Positions 34,245 through 44,367 of a stretch of DNA of 64,000 nt are shown here, in pieces. Numbering within the stretch: position 1 is the first letter of the stretch; each line of letters opens with the position of its first letter. The translations under genes and the position numbers were made by a program. The notes under the pieces are model-generated. The model saw nothing but the letters and a program-made list of their open reading frames with translations. It was not told where the DNA came from and did no database searches. This DNA is from Limnohabitans sp. Rim8 (GTDB taxonomy: Bacteria; Pseudomonadota; Gammaproteobacteria; Burkholderiales; Burkholderiaceae_C), in NCBI GenBank assembly GCA_945897795.1, contig CAMDFT010000003.1:23578-87577 (forward strand). The letters are read 5' to 3'.

Positions 34245-34664
34245 ATGAACGACACAACGATGTGGTGGGTTCTGGCGGGCGCCTTGGTGGCATTGGAGCT
34301 GGTGACTGGCACGTTTTACCTGCTGATGCTGGGCTTGGGCGCTGTGGCGGGAGCACTGGCCGCCATGGCGGGTTACAACATCAGCACGCAGCTGGTGGCG
34401 GCCGCCCTCGTCGGTGGCGCAGGCGCGTTGCTGCTGGGCCAATGGCGTCAACGACAGGTGACCACCGACACGCAAGCCCATGACCAACATCTGGACCTGG
34501 GTGCCACCGTAGAAGTCGAGGCATGGGATGCCATGGGCACGGCGCAAGTCAAGCACCGTGGTGCGGCTTGGACTGCGGTGCTGGCACCGGGCCAGACCGC
34601 GACCCCAGGCGTTTACCGAATTCAGGCCATGGCGGGTAACCGCTTGGTGCTTGAGAAAACATGA
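34245..34664 (+). CDS. NfeD-family membrane protein
   Basis: Hydrophobic N-terminus, C-terminal OB-like domain (GATVEVEAWDAMGTAQVKHRGAAWTA); upstream of an SPFH gene. Confidence 0.85.
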   Translation: MNDTTMWWVLAGALVALELVTGTFYLLMLGLGAVAGALAAMAGYNISTQLVAAALVGGAGALLLGQWRQRQVTTDTQAHDQHLDLGATVEVEAWDAMGTAQVKHRGAAWTAVLAPGQTATPGVYRIQAMAGNRLVLEKT

Positions 34665-34700
34665 GCATGTCGCTCTAACCACTTCAAAGGGAATCCCTCC

Positions 34701-35621
34701 ATGGAAATCGCTGCCATTCTCGTGATCATCGCGGTCCTGTTCATCGTCAAGACCGTCAAGGTCGTGCCCCAGCAGCAGGCTTGGGTGGTCGAGCGTTTGG
34801 GCAAGTTCCACGCCAGCCTGACCCCGGGGCTGAACTTTGTCGTGCCCTTCGTCGACAAGGTGATTCAAAAACACAGCCTCAAAGAAGTGCCCCTGGACGT
34901 GCCCAGCCAGATTTGCATCACAAGGGACAACACGCAACTGCAGGTCGACGGCATCTTGTACTTCCAGGTGACCGACCCCAAACTGGCCAGCTATGGCGCG
35001 TCGGACTACATCATGGCGGTGACGCAGCTGGCGCAAACCAGCTTGCGCAGCGTGATCGGCAAACTGGAGCTGGACAAAACCTTTGAAGAGCGCAGCATCA
35101 TCAACGCACAGGTGGTCCAAGCCATTGACGAAGCCGCCCTGAACTGGGGCGTGAAGGTCTTGCGCTACGAAATCAAGGACCTGACACCACCCAAAGAAAT
35201 TTTGCTGGCCATGCAGTCGCAAATCACCGCCGAGCGCGAAAAGCGTGCGCTGATCGCCGCCTCCGAAGGCCGCCGCCAAGAACAAATCAACATCGCTACC
35301 GGCGAGCGCGAGGCCTTCATCGCCCGATCCGAGGGCGAAAAGCAAGCGGCCATCAACAAAGCCCAAGGCGATGCCGCCGCCATCACCGAAATGGCCAATG
35401 CCACAGCGCAAGCCATTGAGCGCATTGCCAGCGCCATTCGCCAACCCGGCGGTGAAATGGCGGTGCAGTTGAAGGTGGCCGAGCAAGCCGTGCAGGCCTA
35501 CAGCAAGGTGGCGCAAGACGCCAAAACCACCCTCATCGTTCCAGGCAATATGACCGAGGTGTCTGGGTTGATCGCCTCAGCCATGCAAATGGTGGGCACA
35601 GGGAAACAAGTGGGCAATTGA
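34701..35621 (+). CDS. SPFH/Band 7 (stomatin/QmcA-like) protein
   Basis: VVPQQQAWVVERLGKFHASLTPGLNFVVPFVDKV. Confidence 0.93.
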   Translation: MEIAAILVIIAVLFIVKTVKVVPQQQAWVVERLGKFHASLTPGLNFVVPFVDKVIQKHSLKEVPLDVPSQICITRDNTQLQVDGILYFQVTDPKLASYGASDYIMAVTQLAQTSLRSVIGKLELDKTFEERSIINAQVVQAIDEAALNWGVKVLRYEIKDLTPPKEILLAMQSQITAEREKRALIAASEGRRQEQINIATGEREAFIARSEGEKQAAINKAQGDAAAITEMANATAQAIERIASAIRQPGGEMAVQLKVAEQAVQAYSKVAQDAKTTLIVPGNMTEVSGLIASAMQMVGTGKQVGN

Positions 35622-35642
35622 CCTCAGTGCACACGCAGGTGC

Positions 35643-35669
35643 AAAAAACCCGCCAAGGCGGGTTTTTTT
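35643..35669. terminator. Bidirectional rho-independent terminator
   Basis: AAAAAACCCGCCAAGGCGGGTTTTTTT between convergent genes. Confidence 0.93.
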
Positions 35670-35704
35670 GTGGGCCATAAGCCCTGTCTTGTCGCCCAAG
35701 GGCA

Positions 35705-36442
35705 TCAACCCATGTGCAAACCACCGTTGACCGCGAAGTCAGCGCCGGTGGTGTAACCACCGTCTTCGCTGGCCATCCAGGCAATGATGGAAGCGATCTC
35801 GCTGGGCTTGCCTAAGCGCTTAACGGGCACGGTGGCCACGATCTTTTCCAACACATCAGGACGAATGGCATTGACCATGTCGGTGCCGATGTAGCCAGGG
35901 CTCACGGTGTTGACCGTCACACCCTTGGTGGCCATCTCTTGGGCCAAGGCCATTGAGAAACCGTGCATACCGGCTTTGGCAGCCGAGTAGTTGGTCTGAC
36001 CGGCCTGGCCTTTTTCACCGTTGACCGAGCTGATGTTGATGATGCGGCCCCAGCCTTTTTCGACCATGTCGGCGACCACTTGCTTGGTCACGTTGAACAT
36101 GGAGTCCAGGTTGGTGTTCATCACGGCTTGCCAGTCTTCACGGCTCATCTTCAGGAACATGCGGTCCTTGGTGATGCCGGCGTTGTTGACCAGCACGTCG
36201 ATGGGGCCGTGCTCGGCCTTGGTTTTGGCAAAGGCTTCCACAGTGGAGTCCCAGTCGCCCACGTTGCCGACCGAGGCGTAAAAGGTGAAGCCCAAGGCTT
36301 TTTGCTCGTCCAGCCATTTGTTGAAGTCACGTGTGGGGCCGCAACCGGCGATGACCTTGAAGCCTTCTTGGTGCAGGCGCTGGCAGATTGCGGTTCCGAT
36401 GCCGCCCATGCCGCCTGTGACGTACGCTACTTTTTGACTCAT
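35705..36442 (-). CDS. phaB: Acetoacetyl-CoA reductase
   Basis: SDR VTGGMGGIGTAICQRLHQEGF; SAAKAGMHGFSMALAQE; adjacent to phaA/phaC. Confidence 0.94.
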   Translation of the reverse strand: MSQKVAYVTGGMGGIGTAICQRLHQEGFKVIAGCGPTRDFNKWLDEQKALGFTFYASVGNVGDWDSTVEAFAKTKAEHGPIDVLVNNAGITKDRMFLKMSREDWQAVMNTNLDSMFNVTKQVVADMVEKGWGRIINISSVNGEKGQAGQTNYSAAKAGMHGFSMALAQEMATKGVTVNTVSPGYIGTDMVNAIRPDVLEKIVATVPVKRLGKPSEIASIIAWMASEDGGYTTGADFAVNGGLHMG

Positions 36443-36559
36443 GATTGTCTCCTTGTTATGAGTGAAGTGAAATGAAGTAAGCCCACTCAAATCCTCCAGG
36501 TTGGCTGCCCTTATACCGCTGGGCAGTGCGCCAATCCATGGGGTCTGAGCGGCTTTGGG

Positions 36560-37741
36560 TTAAACGCGTTCGATGGCCAGTGACACGCCCATGCCGCCGC
36601 CAATGCACAAAGCGGCCAGACCTTTTTGGGCCTGTGTGCGCTGCATTTCATGCAGCAAGGTCACCAGAATGCGGCAACCAGACGCACCGATGGGGTGACC
36701 AATGGCAATGGCACCGCCGTTGACGTTGACCTTGGCAGGATCAATGTCCAGCGCCTGGTTGACGGCGCAAGCTTGTGCAGCAAAGGCTTCGTTCAGCTCA
36801 AACAGGTCCACGTCTTGGGCTTTCCAGCCCGCGCGGGCCAGCGCTTTTTGCGACGCAGGCACGGGGCCCATGCCCATGGTGGCAGGGTCCAGGCCACTGG
36901 TGCCAAAGGCGACAATGCGGGCCAGCGGCTTGAGGCCCAGAGCAGCGGCCTTCTTGGCGCTCATGACCATCACGGCGGCTGCGCCGTCGTTGATGCCTGA
37001 AGCGTTACCAGCAGTCACACTGCCCGCCTTGTCAAAGGCTGGGCGCAAACCTGCTAACACGTCCACGGTGGTTTTCTTGTTGATGAACTCGTCGGTGTTG
37101 AACACCAGCGCATCGCCCTTGCGCTGAGGGATCAGCACGTCAACGATTTCATCTTTGAATTTGCCCGCTTCTTGCGCGGCCGCAGCCTTGCGCTGGCTGC
37201 CTGCCGCCAAGGCGTCTTGCATGTCACGGGTGATGCCGTGGGCCTTGGCCACGTTCTCAGCAGTGATGCCCATGTGGTATTGGTTGTACACGTCCCACAG
37301 GCCGTCGACGATCATGGTGTCGGTCATTTTCCAGTCGCCCATGCGCTGGCCGTCGCGGCTGCCGTTCAACACATGCGGGCTGGCGCTCATGTTTTCCTGA
37401 CCGCCAGCGATGACGATTTCGCTGTCACCCCAAGCCACAGCTTGCGCAGCCAGCATCACGGCCTTGAGGCCCGATCCGCACACGGCGTTGATGGTCAGTG
37501 CCGGGGTTTCCTTGGCCACACCGGCTTTCATCATGGCCTGGCGGGCGGGGTTTTGGCCCACGCCTGCGGCCAGCACCTGGCCCATGATGACTTCACCAAT
37601 GGCGTCCACGGGCAGGCCACTGCGCTCCAGCAAACCCTTGATGACGATGCTGCCCAGCTCGGTGGCAGGGGTTTTGGCGAGCGAGCCGCCAAATTTACCC
37701 ACGGCGGTGCGTGCGGCTGCAACGATGACGATGTCTTCCAT
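36560..37741 (-). CDS. phaA: Acetyl-CoA acetyltransferase (beta-ketothiolase)
   Basis: NAVCGSGLKAVMLAAQ, NVNGGAIAIGHPIGASGCRILVTL, CIGGGMGVSLAIE. Confidence 0.95.
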   Translation of the reverse strand: MEDIVIVAAARTAVGKFGGSLAKTPATELGSIVIKGLLERSGLPVDAIGEVIMGQVLAAGVGQNPARQAMMKAGVAKETPALTINAVCGSGLKAVMLAAQAVAWGDSEIVIAGGQENMSASPHVLNGSRDGQRMGDWKMTDTMIVDGLWDVYNQYHMGITAENVAKAHGITRDMQDALAAGSQRKAAAAQEAGKFKDEIVDVLIPQRKGDALVFNTDEFINKKTTVDVLAGLRPAFDKAGSVTAGNASGINDGAAAVMVMSAKKAAALGLKPLARIVAFGTSGLDPATMGMGPVPASQKALARAGWKAQDVDLFELNEAFAAQACAVNQALDIDPAKVNVNGGAIAIGHPIGASGCRILVTLLHEMQRTQAQKGLAALCIGGGMGVSLAIERV

Positions 37742-37763
37742 TTTTTTCTCCAGTAAAAATCAA

Positions 37764-39482
37764 TCAGGCTTTGGCTTTGACGTAACGGCCAGGGGCCGCT
37801 TCGATGGCTTTGTATTTGGCCGCCTTACCATAGGTTTTGGGTGCGGCAATTTGCTTGCCCGCATGACCCTTGAGCCAGTCCGACCAATCGGTCCACCAGC
37901 TGCCAGGCACCTCTTTGGCCTTGGCGATCCAGCCGTTTACATCGGCTGGGAATTGGGTGCCTTCGCTCAACCAGTGGCTGCGCTTTTTGGCCGCAGGCGG
38001 GTTGATCACACCCGCGATATGGCCCGAGGCCCCCATCACAAAACGCTTTTTACCGGGCAGCACTTGGGTGCTGGCATAGGCCCCCCCGATGGGCACGATG
38101 TGGTCTTCGCGCGAGCCATAAATGTAGACCGGCATGTCGACCTTGCCCAGGTCAATCGACTCACCACACACGGTGACTTTGCCGGGTTGGACCAGGTTAT
38201 TTTCGAGGTAAGTGTTGCGCAGGTACCAAGCGTAAAACGGCCCAGGCAAGTTGGTCGAGTCGCTGTTCCAGTAGAGCAAGTCGAATGGCGGAGGCGTCTC
38301 GCCCTTGAGGTAGTTGCCCACCACATAGTTCCAGACCAAGTCGTTGGGACGCAGAAAGCTGAAGGTGGACGCCAGGTCCTGACCTTTGAGCAAACCGCCC
38401 TTGCCCAATTGCTGCTCTCGGAATTTGACGAAGTTCTCGTCAATGAACACATCCAGAATGCCGGTGTCGGTGAAGTTGATCAGGGTAGTGAGGAAGGTGG
38501 CACTGGCCACCGGCTTTTCACCCCGCGCAGCCAGCACAGCCAGCGCGGTGGACAAGATGGTGCCGCCCACACAAAAACCCAGCGCGTTGATTTTGGGTGC
38601 CCCGGTGATGGCCTGCACGGTGTGGATGGCCTCAATGGCCGCGTGCTCAATGTAGTCGTCCCAGGTCTTTTGCGCCATGGACTCGTCGGGGTTGCGCCAG
38701 CTGACCACAAAAGTGCGGTGGCCTTGGCTGACGGCATAGCGGATCAGCGAATTTTCAGGCTGCAGGTCGAGGATGTAGAACTTGTTGATGCAAGGGGGCA
38801 CCAGCAAGAACGGTTTTTCATAGACCTTGGCCGTGAGCGGTTTGTATTCGATGAGCTGGAAAAAATCGTTTTCAAAAACCACCGCACCTTCGGTGGTGGC
38901 CACGTTCTTGCCCACTTCAAACAGGCTTTCGTCAGTCATAGACACGTGCCCTTGCTGCAGGTCATGCACCAGGTTTTGCACGCCCTTGGCGATGCTCTCG
39001 CCTTGTGTGTCGATGGCTTTCTTTTGCGCCTCGGCATTGAAAGCCAAAAAATTGCTGGGCGCAGCTGCGGCCACCCATTGCTCGATGGCAAAACGGATGC
39101 GGGTGCGTGTTTTCTCGTCGGCTTCCACCGCATCGGCCAGCCCCATCAGGGTTCGGGCATTGAGCAAGTAAGAAGCGGCATTGAAGGCGGCCATGGGGTT
39201 AGCGGCCCAGGCTTCGCCCGAAAAACGTCGGTCTTTGACCTGCAAACTGTTGTGCAAGCTCTGATTCCACATTTCAGAGGCGTCTTTGAAGTACTGGCCT
39301 TGCAGGGTCTGGAGCTTTTCAGGCGAGAATTTGAGCTGAGGCACGGCCGCATCGGCCGATGGCTTCAAGCCACCGAGATCCATGGTCTGCAAATGCTGCA
39401 TGGCCTGACCCCAGCTTTTGCTCAGGTCTTGCTGAAAGCCTGCGCTCATTTGGGACCAAAAATCCGGCGTGGATGTGCTCAT
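37764..39482 (-). CDS. phaC: Class I poly(3-hydroxyalkanoate) synthase
   Basis: Lipase-like box GFCVGGTILSTALA; 572 aa; phaCAB arrangement. Confidence 0.95.
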   Translation of the reverse strand: MSTSTPDFWSQMSAGFQQDLSKSWGQAMQHLQTMDLGGLKPSADAAVPQLKFSPEKLQTLQGQYFKDASEMWNQSLHNSLQVKDRRFSGEAWAANPMAAFNAASYLLNARTLMGLADAVEADEKTRTRIRFAIEQWVAAAAPSNFLAFNAEAQKKAIDTQGESIAKGVQNLVHDLQQGHVSMTDESLFEVGKNVATTEGAVVFENDFFQLIEYKPLTAKVYEKPFLLVPPCINKFYILDLQPENSLIRYAVSQGHRTFVVSWRNPDESMAQKTWDDYIEHAAIEAIHTVQAITGAPKINALGFCVGGTILSTALAVLAARGEKPVASATFLTTLINFTDTGILDVFIDENFVKFREQQLGKGGLLKGQDLASTFSFLRPNDLVWNYVVGNYLKGETPPPFDLLYWNSDSTNLPGPFYAWYLRNTYLENNLVQPGKVTVCGESIDLGKVDMPVYIYGSREDHIVPIGGAYASTQVLPGKKRFVMGASGHIAGVINPPAAKKRSHWLSEGTQFPADVNGWIAKAKEVPGSWWTDWSDWLKGHAGKQIAAPKTYGKAAKYKAIEAAPGRYVKAKA

Positions 39483-39574
39483 CTTTTTTCTCCTGAATCG
39501 GTCGTTTTTCTCAAATCTCTTGTTCCGAGTATCTTTCAGTTTGTTGTCACCTAAATTACAAGGGCTAAATATTT

Positions 39575-39892
39575 ATGTATTTGATCGTGATCGGCTGGCT
39601 TTACGTGACCCTGCTCATGGCCTTGGCTGAAGCCTTTAGCTCACAAGGCAGTGTATTGGGGGCCATCATCACCTTTGTGTTCTATGGTTTGCTGCCCATG
39701 GCCTTGGTGGTTTACTTGATGGGCACACCCCTGCGCCGCAAGGCCATTCGCCAACAGGAACAACAGGCCAGGCAAGAGGCTTCGGAGGGTTCAATCCCGC
39801 CCGACTCAGCGGTCCAGCCAGATGCAGGCAACCATGCGGCCGCTTTGCCCGAGGTTGCGGCTGTCCCTGCGGTGGGAAAAAAAGAACTCTGA
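39575..39892 (+). CDS. Small hypothetical membrane protein
   Basis: 105 aa with two TM segments and a Gln/Ala-rich tail; its 3' end overlaps the convergent pgeF-like gene. Confidence 0.6.
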   Translation: MYLIVIGWLYVTLLMALAEAFSSQGSVLGAIITFVFYGLLPMALVVYLMGTPLRRKAIRQQEQQARQEASEGSIPPDSAVQPDAGNHAAALPEVAAVPAVGKKEL

Positions 39893-40624
39893 CCCTGTGA
39901 CCGTGCACCAAGGCGGGGTACTGTCGTTGCCAAACACGCGCGAAATACCCAAACCTTGCAACCTTACGCGGGCCAGACCGGCCAGATCGGCCATGTACTT
40001 TCCTTGGGCTGTCGGCGTGAACAGCGCCTGTACCTCGGGCGAGCCATTGTCGAAAGCGGCCCGAACTTCGGGCCCCACTTCAAAAGCTTGCGGCCCAATG
40101 CAGGGCCCGAGCCACGCCAGCACGTCCGACACATCGACCCCCGCACGCTTCAAGTTGGCCCACAGGCTCTCCAGCACGCCCTGCCCTTTTGACGGGCTGT
40201 CCACAACTGGCCCCGCCAGTCCACGCCAGCCCGCATGGGCGGCAGCCACCCAACGTCCGGCTGCATCCGCCAGCAAGACTGGCAAACAATCGGCCACCAC
40301 GATGGTGCAGGCCACACCCGGATCAAGGCTCCAGCAGGCATCGGCCACCAGCCCCTGGGGCGTGGTCGCGTTCAGTTGCAGACTGGCCACCCCGTGAACT
40401 TGTTGCAAAAATACCGGCCTCTGCCCAATCTGCGCCGCCAGGCGCTCGCGGTTGGTGTGCACATCGGCCGACCGGTCACCCACATGGTCACCCAGGTTCA
40501 TACTGTCCCAAGGGGCGACCGAAACCCCGCCCTGGCGACTGGTCATGAGCGCACGCACGCGGTTGGGGGTCGGCCAATCGGGTTGTATCCAGTGAGCGGG
40601 CAGGTTTTGCATCCACAAAATCAT
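39806..40624 (-). CDS. pgeF: Multicopper polyphenol oxidase / YfiH (LACC1)-family protein
   Basis: QVHGVASLQLN, CTIVVADCLPVLLAD, AAAHAGWRGLAGPVV, WLGPCIGPQAFEVG. Confidence 0.9.
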   Translation of the reverse strand: MILWMQNLPAHWIQPDWPTPNRVRALMTSRQGGVSVAPWDSMNLGDHVGDRSADVHTNRERLAAQIGQRPVFLQQVHGVASLQLNATTPQGLVADACWSLDPGVACTIVVADCLPVLLADAAGRWVAAAHAGWRGLAGPVVDSPSKGQGVLESLWANLKRAGVDVSDVLAWLGPCIGPQAFEVGPEVRAAFDNGSPEVQALFTPTAQGKYMADLAGLARVRLQGLGISRVFGNDSTPPWCTVTGSEFFFSHRRDSRNLGQSGRMVACIWLDR

Positions 40625-40665
40625 AGCGCCACGCCGCACTGCTGCTTTTATTGTGTAATTGCGCC

Positions 40666-41448
40666 ATGACAAGCGAAGCCGAAGCAAACGCCCATGCCCC
40701 TGAACTGCCCTGGATTGTGGAAGGCCAGGCCCTTCCGCCGGTCAGCCAGGCTTGGGGGGCTTCATCGCCCGCGCCAGGCCTGCTGGCCGCCAGCAACGAT
40801 GTGTCTGCCCCGCGTTTGATGGAAGCGTATGCCGCTGGCGTTTTCCCCTGGTTCAACGTGGGTCAGCCTGTCCTTTGGTGGAGCCCCGACCCCCGCATGG
40901 TGCTGAAAACGCGAGATTTCCGCTTTCACAGATCGCTGCAGCAAAGCCTCAAACGTTGGAGCCTGACACCCCACTTTGAAATGTGCTTTGACCGCGACTT
41001 TTCGCAGGTTATCCAACGCTGCGCCTCATCGCCCCGCCCTGGCCAGAAAGGCACTTGGATCGTGCCCCAGATGGTGGATGCCTACGAAGAACTGCACCGC
41101 ATGGGCTTGGCCCACAGCTGTGAATTGCGCATCGATGGCGCACTCGTGGCTGGCCTGTACTTCGTGGCCTTGGGCCGCGCTGTGTTTGGCGAGTCCATGT
41201 TCACCACGGTCAGCGATGGCTCCAAGATGGCGCTGGCCTGCTTGGTCAGTGTCTGCTTGCAACACGGGGTCAAAGCGATTGATTGCCAGCAAAACACCCG
41301 GCACCTGGGCTCGATGGGCGCGCGTGAAATACCGCGCAGCGATTTTGTGCGCGGCGTGCTCGAAGGGCGGGAACAAGGCCCCATTGACTGGGCGTGTCAG
41401 TCCCTGAGTTGGCCGGCTCTGGCCTCATTGGCGGCCCCCACTAAATGA
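40666..41448 (+). CDS. aat: Leucyl/phenylalanyl-tRNA--protein transferase
   Basis: [47 protein letters not shown]. Confidence 0.95.
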   Translation: MTSEAEANAHAPELPWIVEGQALPPVSQAWGASSPAPGLLAASNDVSAPRLMEAYAAGVFPWFNVGQPVLWWSPDPRMVLKTRDFRFHRSLQQSLKRWSLTPHFEMCFDRDFSQVIQRCASSPRPGQKGTWIVPQMVDAYEELHRMGLAHSCELRIDGALVAGLYFVALGRAVFGESMFTTVSDGSKMALACLVSVCLQHGVKAIDCQQNTRHLGSMGAREIPRSDFVRGVLEGREQGPIDWACQSLSWPALASLAAPTK

Positions 41449-42182
41449 CCCAACTCAAAGAACTTCCGCTGCAGGCACTGCAGTTTTACGCCACAGCCCC
41501 TTATGCGTGCAGCTACCTGCCCAACCGCGCCGCCCGCTCCCAAGTCGCCACCCCCAGCCACCTGATCCACAACGAGGTCTATGCCGATCTGGTGGAGCAA
41601 GGCTTTCGGCGCAGCGGCCTGTTCACCTACCGCCCTTATTGCGATGGCTGCCAAGCCTGTCAGCCTTTGCGCGTGCGGGTGGACGCTTTCAAACCCGACC
41701 GCAGCCAGCGTCGCGCTTGGCAAGCGCACCGAGATTTGCGGGTGCGTGTGCTCGACTTGCATTACGACCCAGACCATTACGCGCTGTACTTGCGTTACCA
41801 GAACGCGCGTCACCCGGGCGGCGGCATGGACCACGACAGCGTCGACCAGTACACCCAGTTCCTGCTGCAAAGCCGTGTCAACTCGCGTATTGTGGAATTC
41901 AGAGCCCCAGGCGTTGGCGAGGCGCTCGGTGAACTGAAGATGGTCAGCATCGTCGATGTGCTCAACCACGGTTTATCGGCGGTTTACACCTTTTACGAAC
42001 CCGAGGAAGCGGCCAGCTTTGGCACCTTCGGGGTACTCTGGCAAATCCAGCAAGCGGCCCAACTGGGTCTGCCCTATGTTTACCTCGGTTACTGGATCGA
42101 TGGCAGCCCCAAAATGAATTACAAATCCCGCTTCAAGCCCTGCGAGCTCAGAGTGCAGGGCCAATGGCAGGCTTTTGACTAA
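41445..42182 (+). CDS. bpt: Aspartate/glutamate leucyltransferase (arginyltransferase family)
   Basis: [53 protein letters not shown] overlap with aat. Confidence 0.95.
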   Translation: MTQLKELPLQALQFYATAPYACSYLPNRAARSQVATPSHLIHNEVYADLVEQGFRRSGLFTYRPYCDGCQACQPLRVRVDAFKPDRSQRRAWQAHRDLRVRVLDLHYDPDHYALYLRYQNARHPGGGMDHDSVDQYTQFLLQSRVNSRIVEFRAPGVGEALGELKMVSIVDVLNHGLSAVYTFYEPEEAASFGTFGVLWQIQQAAQLGLPYVYLGYWIDGSPKMNYKSRFKPCELRVQGQWQAFD

Positions 42183-42244
42183 GGTGTCTGTTTGACCCTT
42201 TTGTCGATGGGCATTTGTTTGATCCCACAACTGTACAGACCCCC

Positions 42245-42267
42245 TTCATTTCACTGTGTAAAATGAA
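42245..42267. promoter_or_regulatory. Inverted repeat upstream of the iclR-family gene
   Basis: TTCATTT-N9-AAATGAA, 18 bp upstream of the ATG at 42286. Confidence 0.45.
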
Positions 42268-42285
42268 ACGCATTGGCATGACACA

Positions 42286-43065
42286 ATGAAAAAAGACCCC
42301 GCCCTCACGACCGTGCCCACCATCCAGGTGATTGAACGCATGTTCAGCCTGATCGACGTGCTGGCGTCCCGCGAAGAAGCCATCTCGCTCAAGGAAATCA
42401 GCCAAAAAACCGGGCTGCACCCCTCTACGGCGCACCGCATCCTGAACGACCTGGCCACCGGCCGCTTTGTAGACCGCCCAGAGGCTGGCCACTATCGTCT
42501 GGGCATGCGTTTGCTGGAATTGGGCAACATGGTCAAGGGCCGGCTCAATGTGCGCGATGCGGCCCTGGCCCCCATGCGTGACCTGCACAAACTCATTCAA
42601 CAACCCGTCAACTTGAGCATGCGCCAAGGTGACGAAATCGTTTACATCGAACGCGCCTACAGCGAACGCTCGGGCATGCAGGTGGTCCGCGCCATTGGTG
42701 GTCGCGCCCCTTTGCACCTGACGTCGGTGGGCAAGCTTTTCCTAGCCGCAGACGACCCTTTGCGAGTACGCTCTTATGCCACGCGCACCGGCTTGGCTGG
42801 CCAGACACGCAACAGCATCACGCAACTACAAGTCCTGGAAAGAGAGCTCTCGCGCGTCAACCAGTCCGGCTTTGCGCGTGACAATGAAGAGCTGGAGTTG
42901 GGGGTGCGCTGCATCGCAGCGGGTATCTACGACGATCAGGGGAAGCTTCTGGCAGGCCTGTCTATCTCTGCCCCGGCCGATCGGCTGGATGAAAGCTGGC
43001 TGCCCAAGCTACAAGAAACCGCCAAAGCGATATCCGAGACTTTGGGTCACCAAGAATCACACTGA
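42286..43065 (+). CDS. IclR-family transcriptional regulator
   Basis: N-terminal wHTH (EAISLKEISQKTGLHPSTAHRILNDLATGRFV) plus IclR effector domain. Confidence 0.93.
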   Translation: MKKDPALTTVPTIQVIERMFSLIDVLASREEAISLKEISQKTGLHPSTAHRILNDLATGRFVDRPEAGHYRLGMRLLELGNMVKGRLNVRDAALAPMRDLHKLIQQPVNLSMRQGDEIVYIERAYSERSGMQVVRAIGGRAPLHLTSVGKLFLAADDPLRVRSYATRTGLAGQTRNSITQLQVLERELSRVNQSGFARDNEELELGVRCIAAGIYDDQGKLLAGLSISAPADRLDESWLPKLQETAKAISETLGHQESH

Positions 43066-43096
43066 AGGCCGGTCCTGTGCCTTAACTTGGCAGCTT

Positions 43097-44248
43097 TCAG
43101 CTGGGCATCTGAACTGCAGATGCCAAAGAGCGCCGGTCCATGGGCGATTTTTGCTCAAGCCACTTGCGCACCCGCTCGGCGTCACCCATTCGGCTGAACT
43201 TTCCCGTCGAATCGAGAAAAACCATGATCAACTTTCGACCTGCCACCTGGGCTTGCATGACCAAGCAACGACCGGCCTCCGAGATGTAACCGGTCTTTTG
43301 CAGACCAATGTCCCATTGAGGATTTTTGATCAATCCGTTGGTGTTGTTGTACTGCAATGTTCTGCTGCCCACCGCGACCTCACGACCTTGCGAAGTGGAC
43401 AACTCTCGCAGCATGGGCTCGTTGTAGGCCTTGGCGGCTAAAACGGCCAAATCGTTGGCACTTGACTGGTTTTGGCTGGACAGACCCGTTGGCTCGACAT
43501 AACGAGTGTCCGTCATGCCCAATGAACGGGCACGCTGGTTCATTCGACTGATGAACAGATCAATGCCGCCCGGGAAAGTGCGTCCCAGTGCATGCGCTGC
43601 GCGGTTTTCGCTCGACATCAAGGACAAGTGCATCAAGTCACCACGGCTGAGCACTGTGCCTACGGCCAGGCGGGAAGAGCTCCCTTTTTCGGTGTCCACA
43701 TCGGCCTGGGTGATGCGGATGCGTTCGTCCATGGGCAAATTGGCCTCAGCGATGACCAATCCCGTCATCAGTTTGGTCAAGGATGCAATAGGCAAAACCA
43801 CATGGTCATTCTTGCTGTAGAGGACTTCCTGCGTCTCTTGGTCCACCACCAAGGCGACGCTGGAGTGCAAGCCCAGCGCGTCGGAAGTGGCATGCAGGCC
43901 CGCCATTTGGCCAAAAGATGCGCGAATAGGGCGCGCGTTTGGCCTAGCTTTCAGATTTTTAGCGTTCAGGGTCGCTTTGGACGTTTGCCTTTTCTGACCT
44001 GAAGACTTAGCGACTTGATTTTTTCTTGCCGATGCGCTTTGACCCGTTTGAGCTTTCCGGGGTCCGACCGATTTTTCGACACTTTTTTGGTTCTTTTGCG
44101 CTTTGGCGGGTGTCTGCTGGCTGTTTTGCGCATAAACCAGATTCAACTGGCCCGACACGACGGTAACCAAACCCACCACCATGGCCAATACAGCGATGCG
44201 CAACCAGGATTTGGGCACAGGAAAAATGGGAGCTGATTTCAATGGCAT
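43097..44248 (-). CDS. D-alanyl-D-alanine endopeptidase (S11 peptidase, PbpG-like)
   Basis: SxxK (PIASLTKLMTGLV), SSENRAAHALGR, QKTGYISEAGRCLVM. Confidence 0.9.
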   Translation of the reverse strand: MPLKSAPIFPVPKSWLRIAVLAMVVGLVTVVSGQLNLVYAQNSQQTPAKAQKNQKSVEKSVGPRKAQTGQSASARKNQVAKSSGQKRQTSKATLNAKNLKARPNARPIRASFGQMAGLHATSDALGLHSSVALVVDQETQEVLYSKNDHVVLPIASLTKLMTGLVIAEANLPMDERIRITQADVDTEKGSSSRLAVGTVLSRGDLMHLSLMSSENRAAHALGRTFPGGIDLFISRMNQRARSLGMTDTRYVEPTGLSSQNQSSANDLAVLAAKAYNEPMLRELSTSQGREVAVGSRTLQYNNTNGLIKNPQWDIGLQKTGYISEAGRCLVMQAQVAGRKLIMVFLDSTGKFSRMGDAERVRKWLEQKSPMDRRSLASAVQMPS

Positions 44249-44367
44249 GTCCTGATGGTCTGATTTTTCAAAAGTAAGTGCCAGTGTATAGAAATAAAAA
44301 AAGTCACGCAAGAACAATAACTTACGTGACTTTTATAAAGCAAATAATTACTTATTTAGAATTCATT

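Noticed and set aside
34002-35516. Minus-strand 504-aa ORF antisense to nfeD/SPFH
   Set aside because: Opposite strand of two well-supported genes; no recognisable motifs.
37410-39554. Plus-strand 714-aa ORF antisense to phaA/phaC
   Set aside because: Despite its length it mirrors phaC codon structure; no domain signatures, typical GC-rich antisense ORF.
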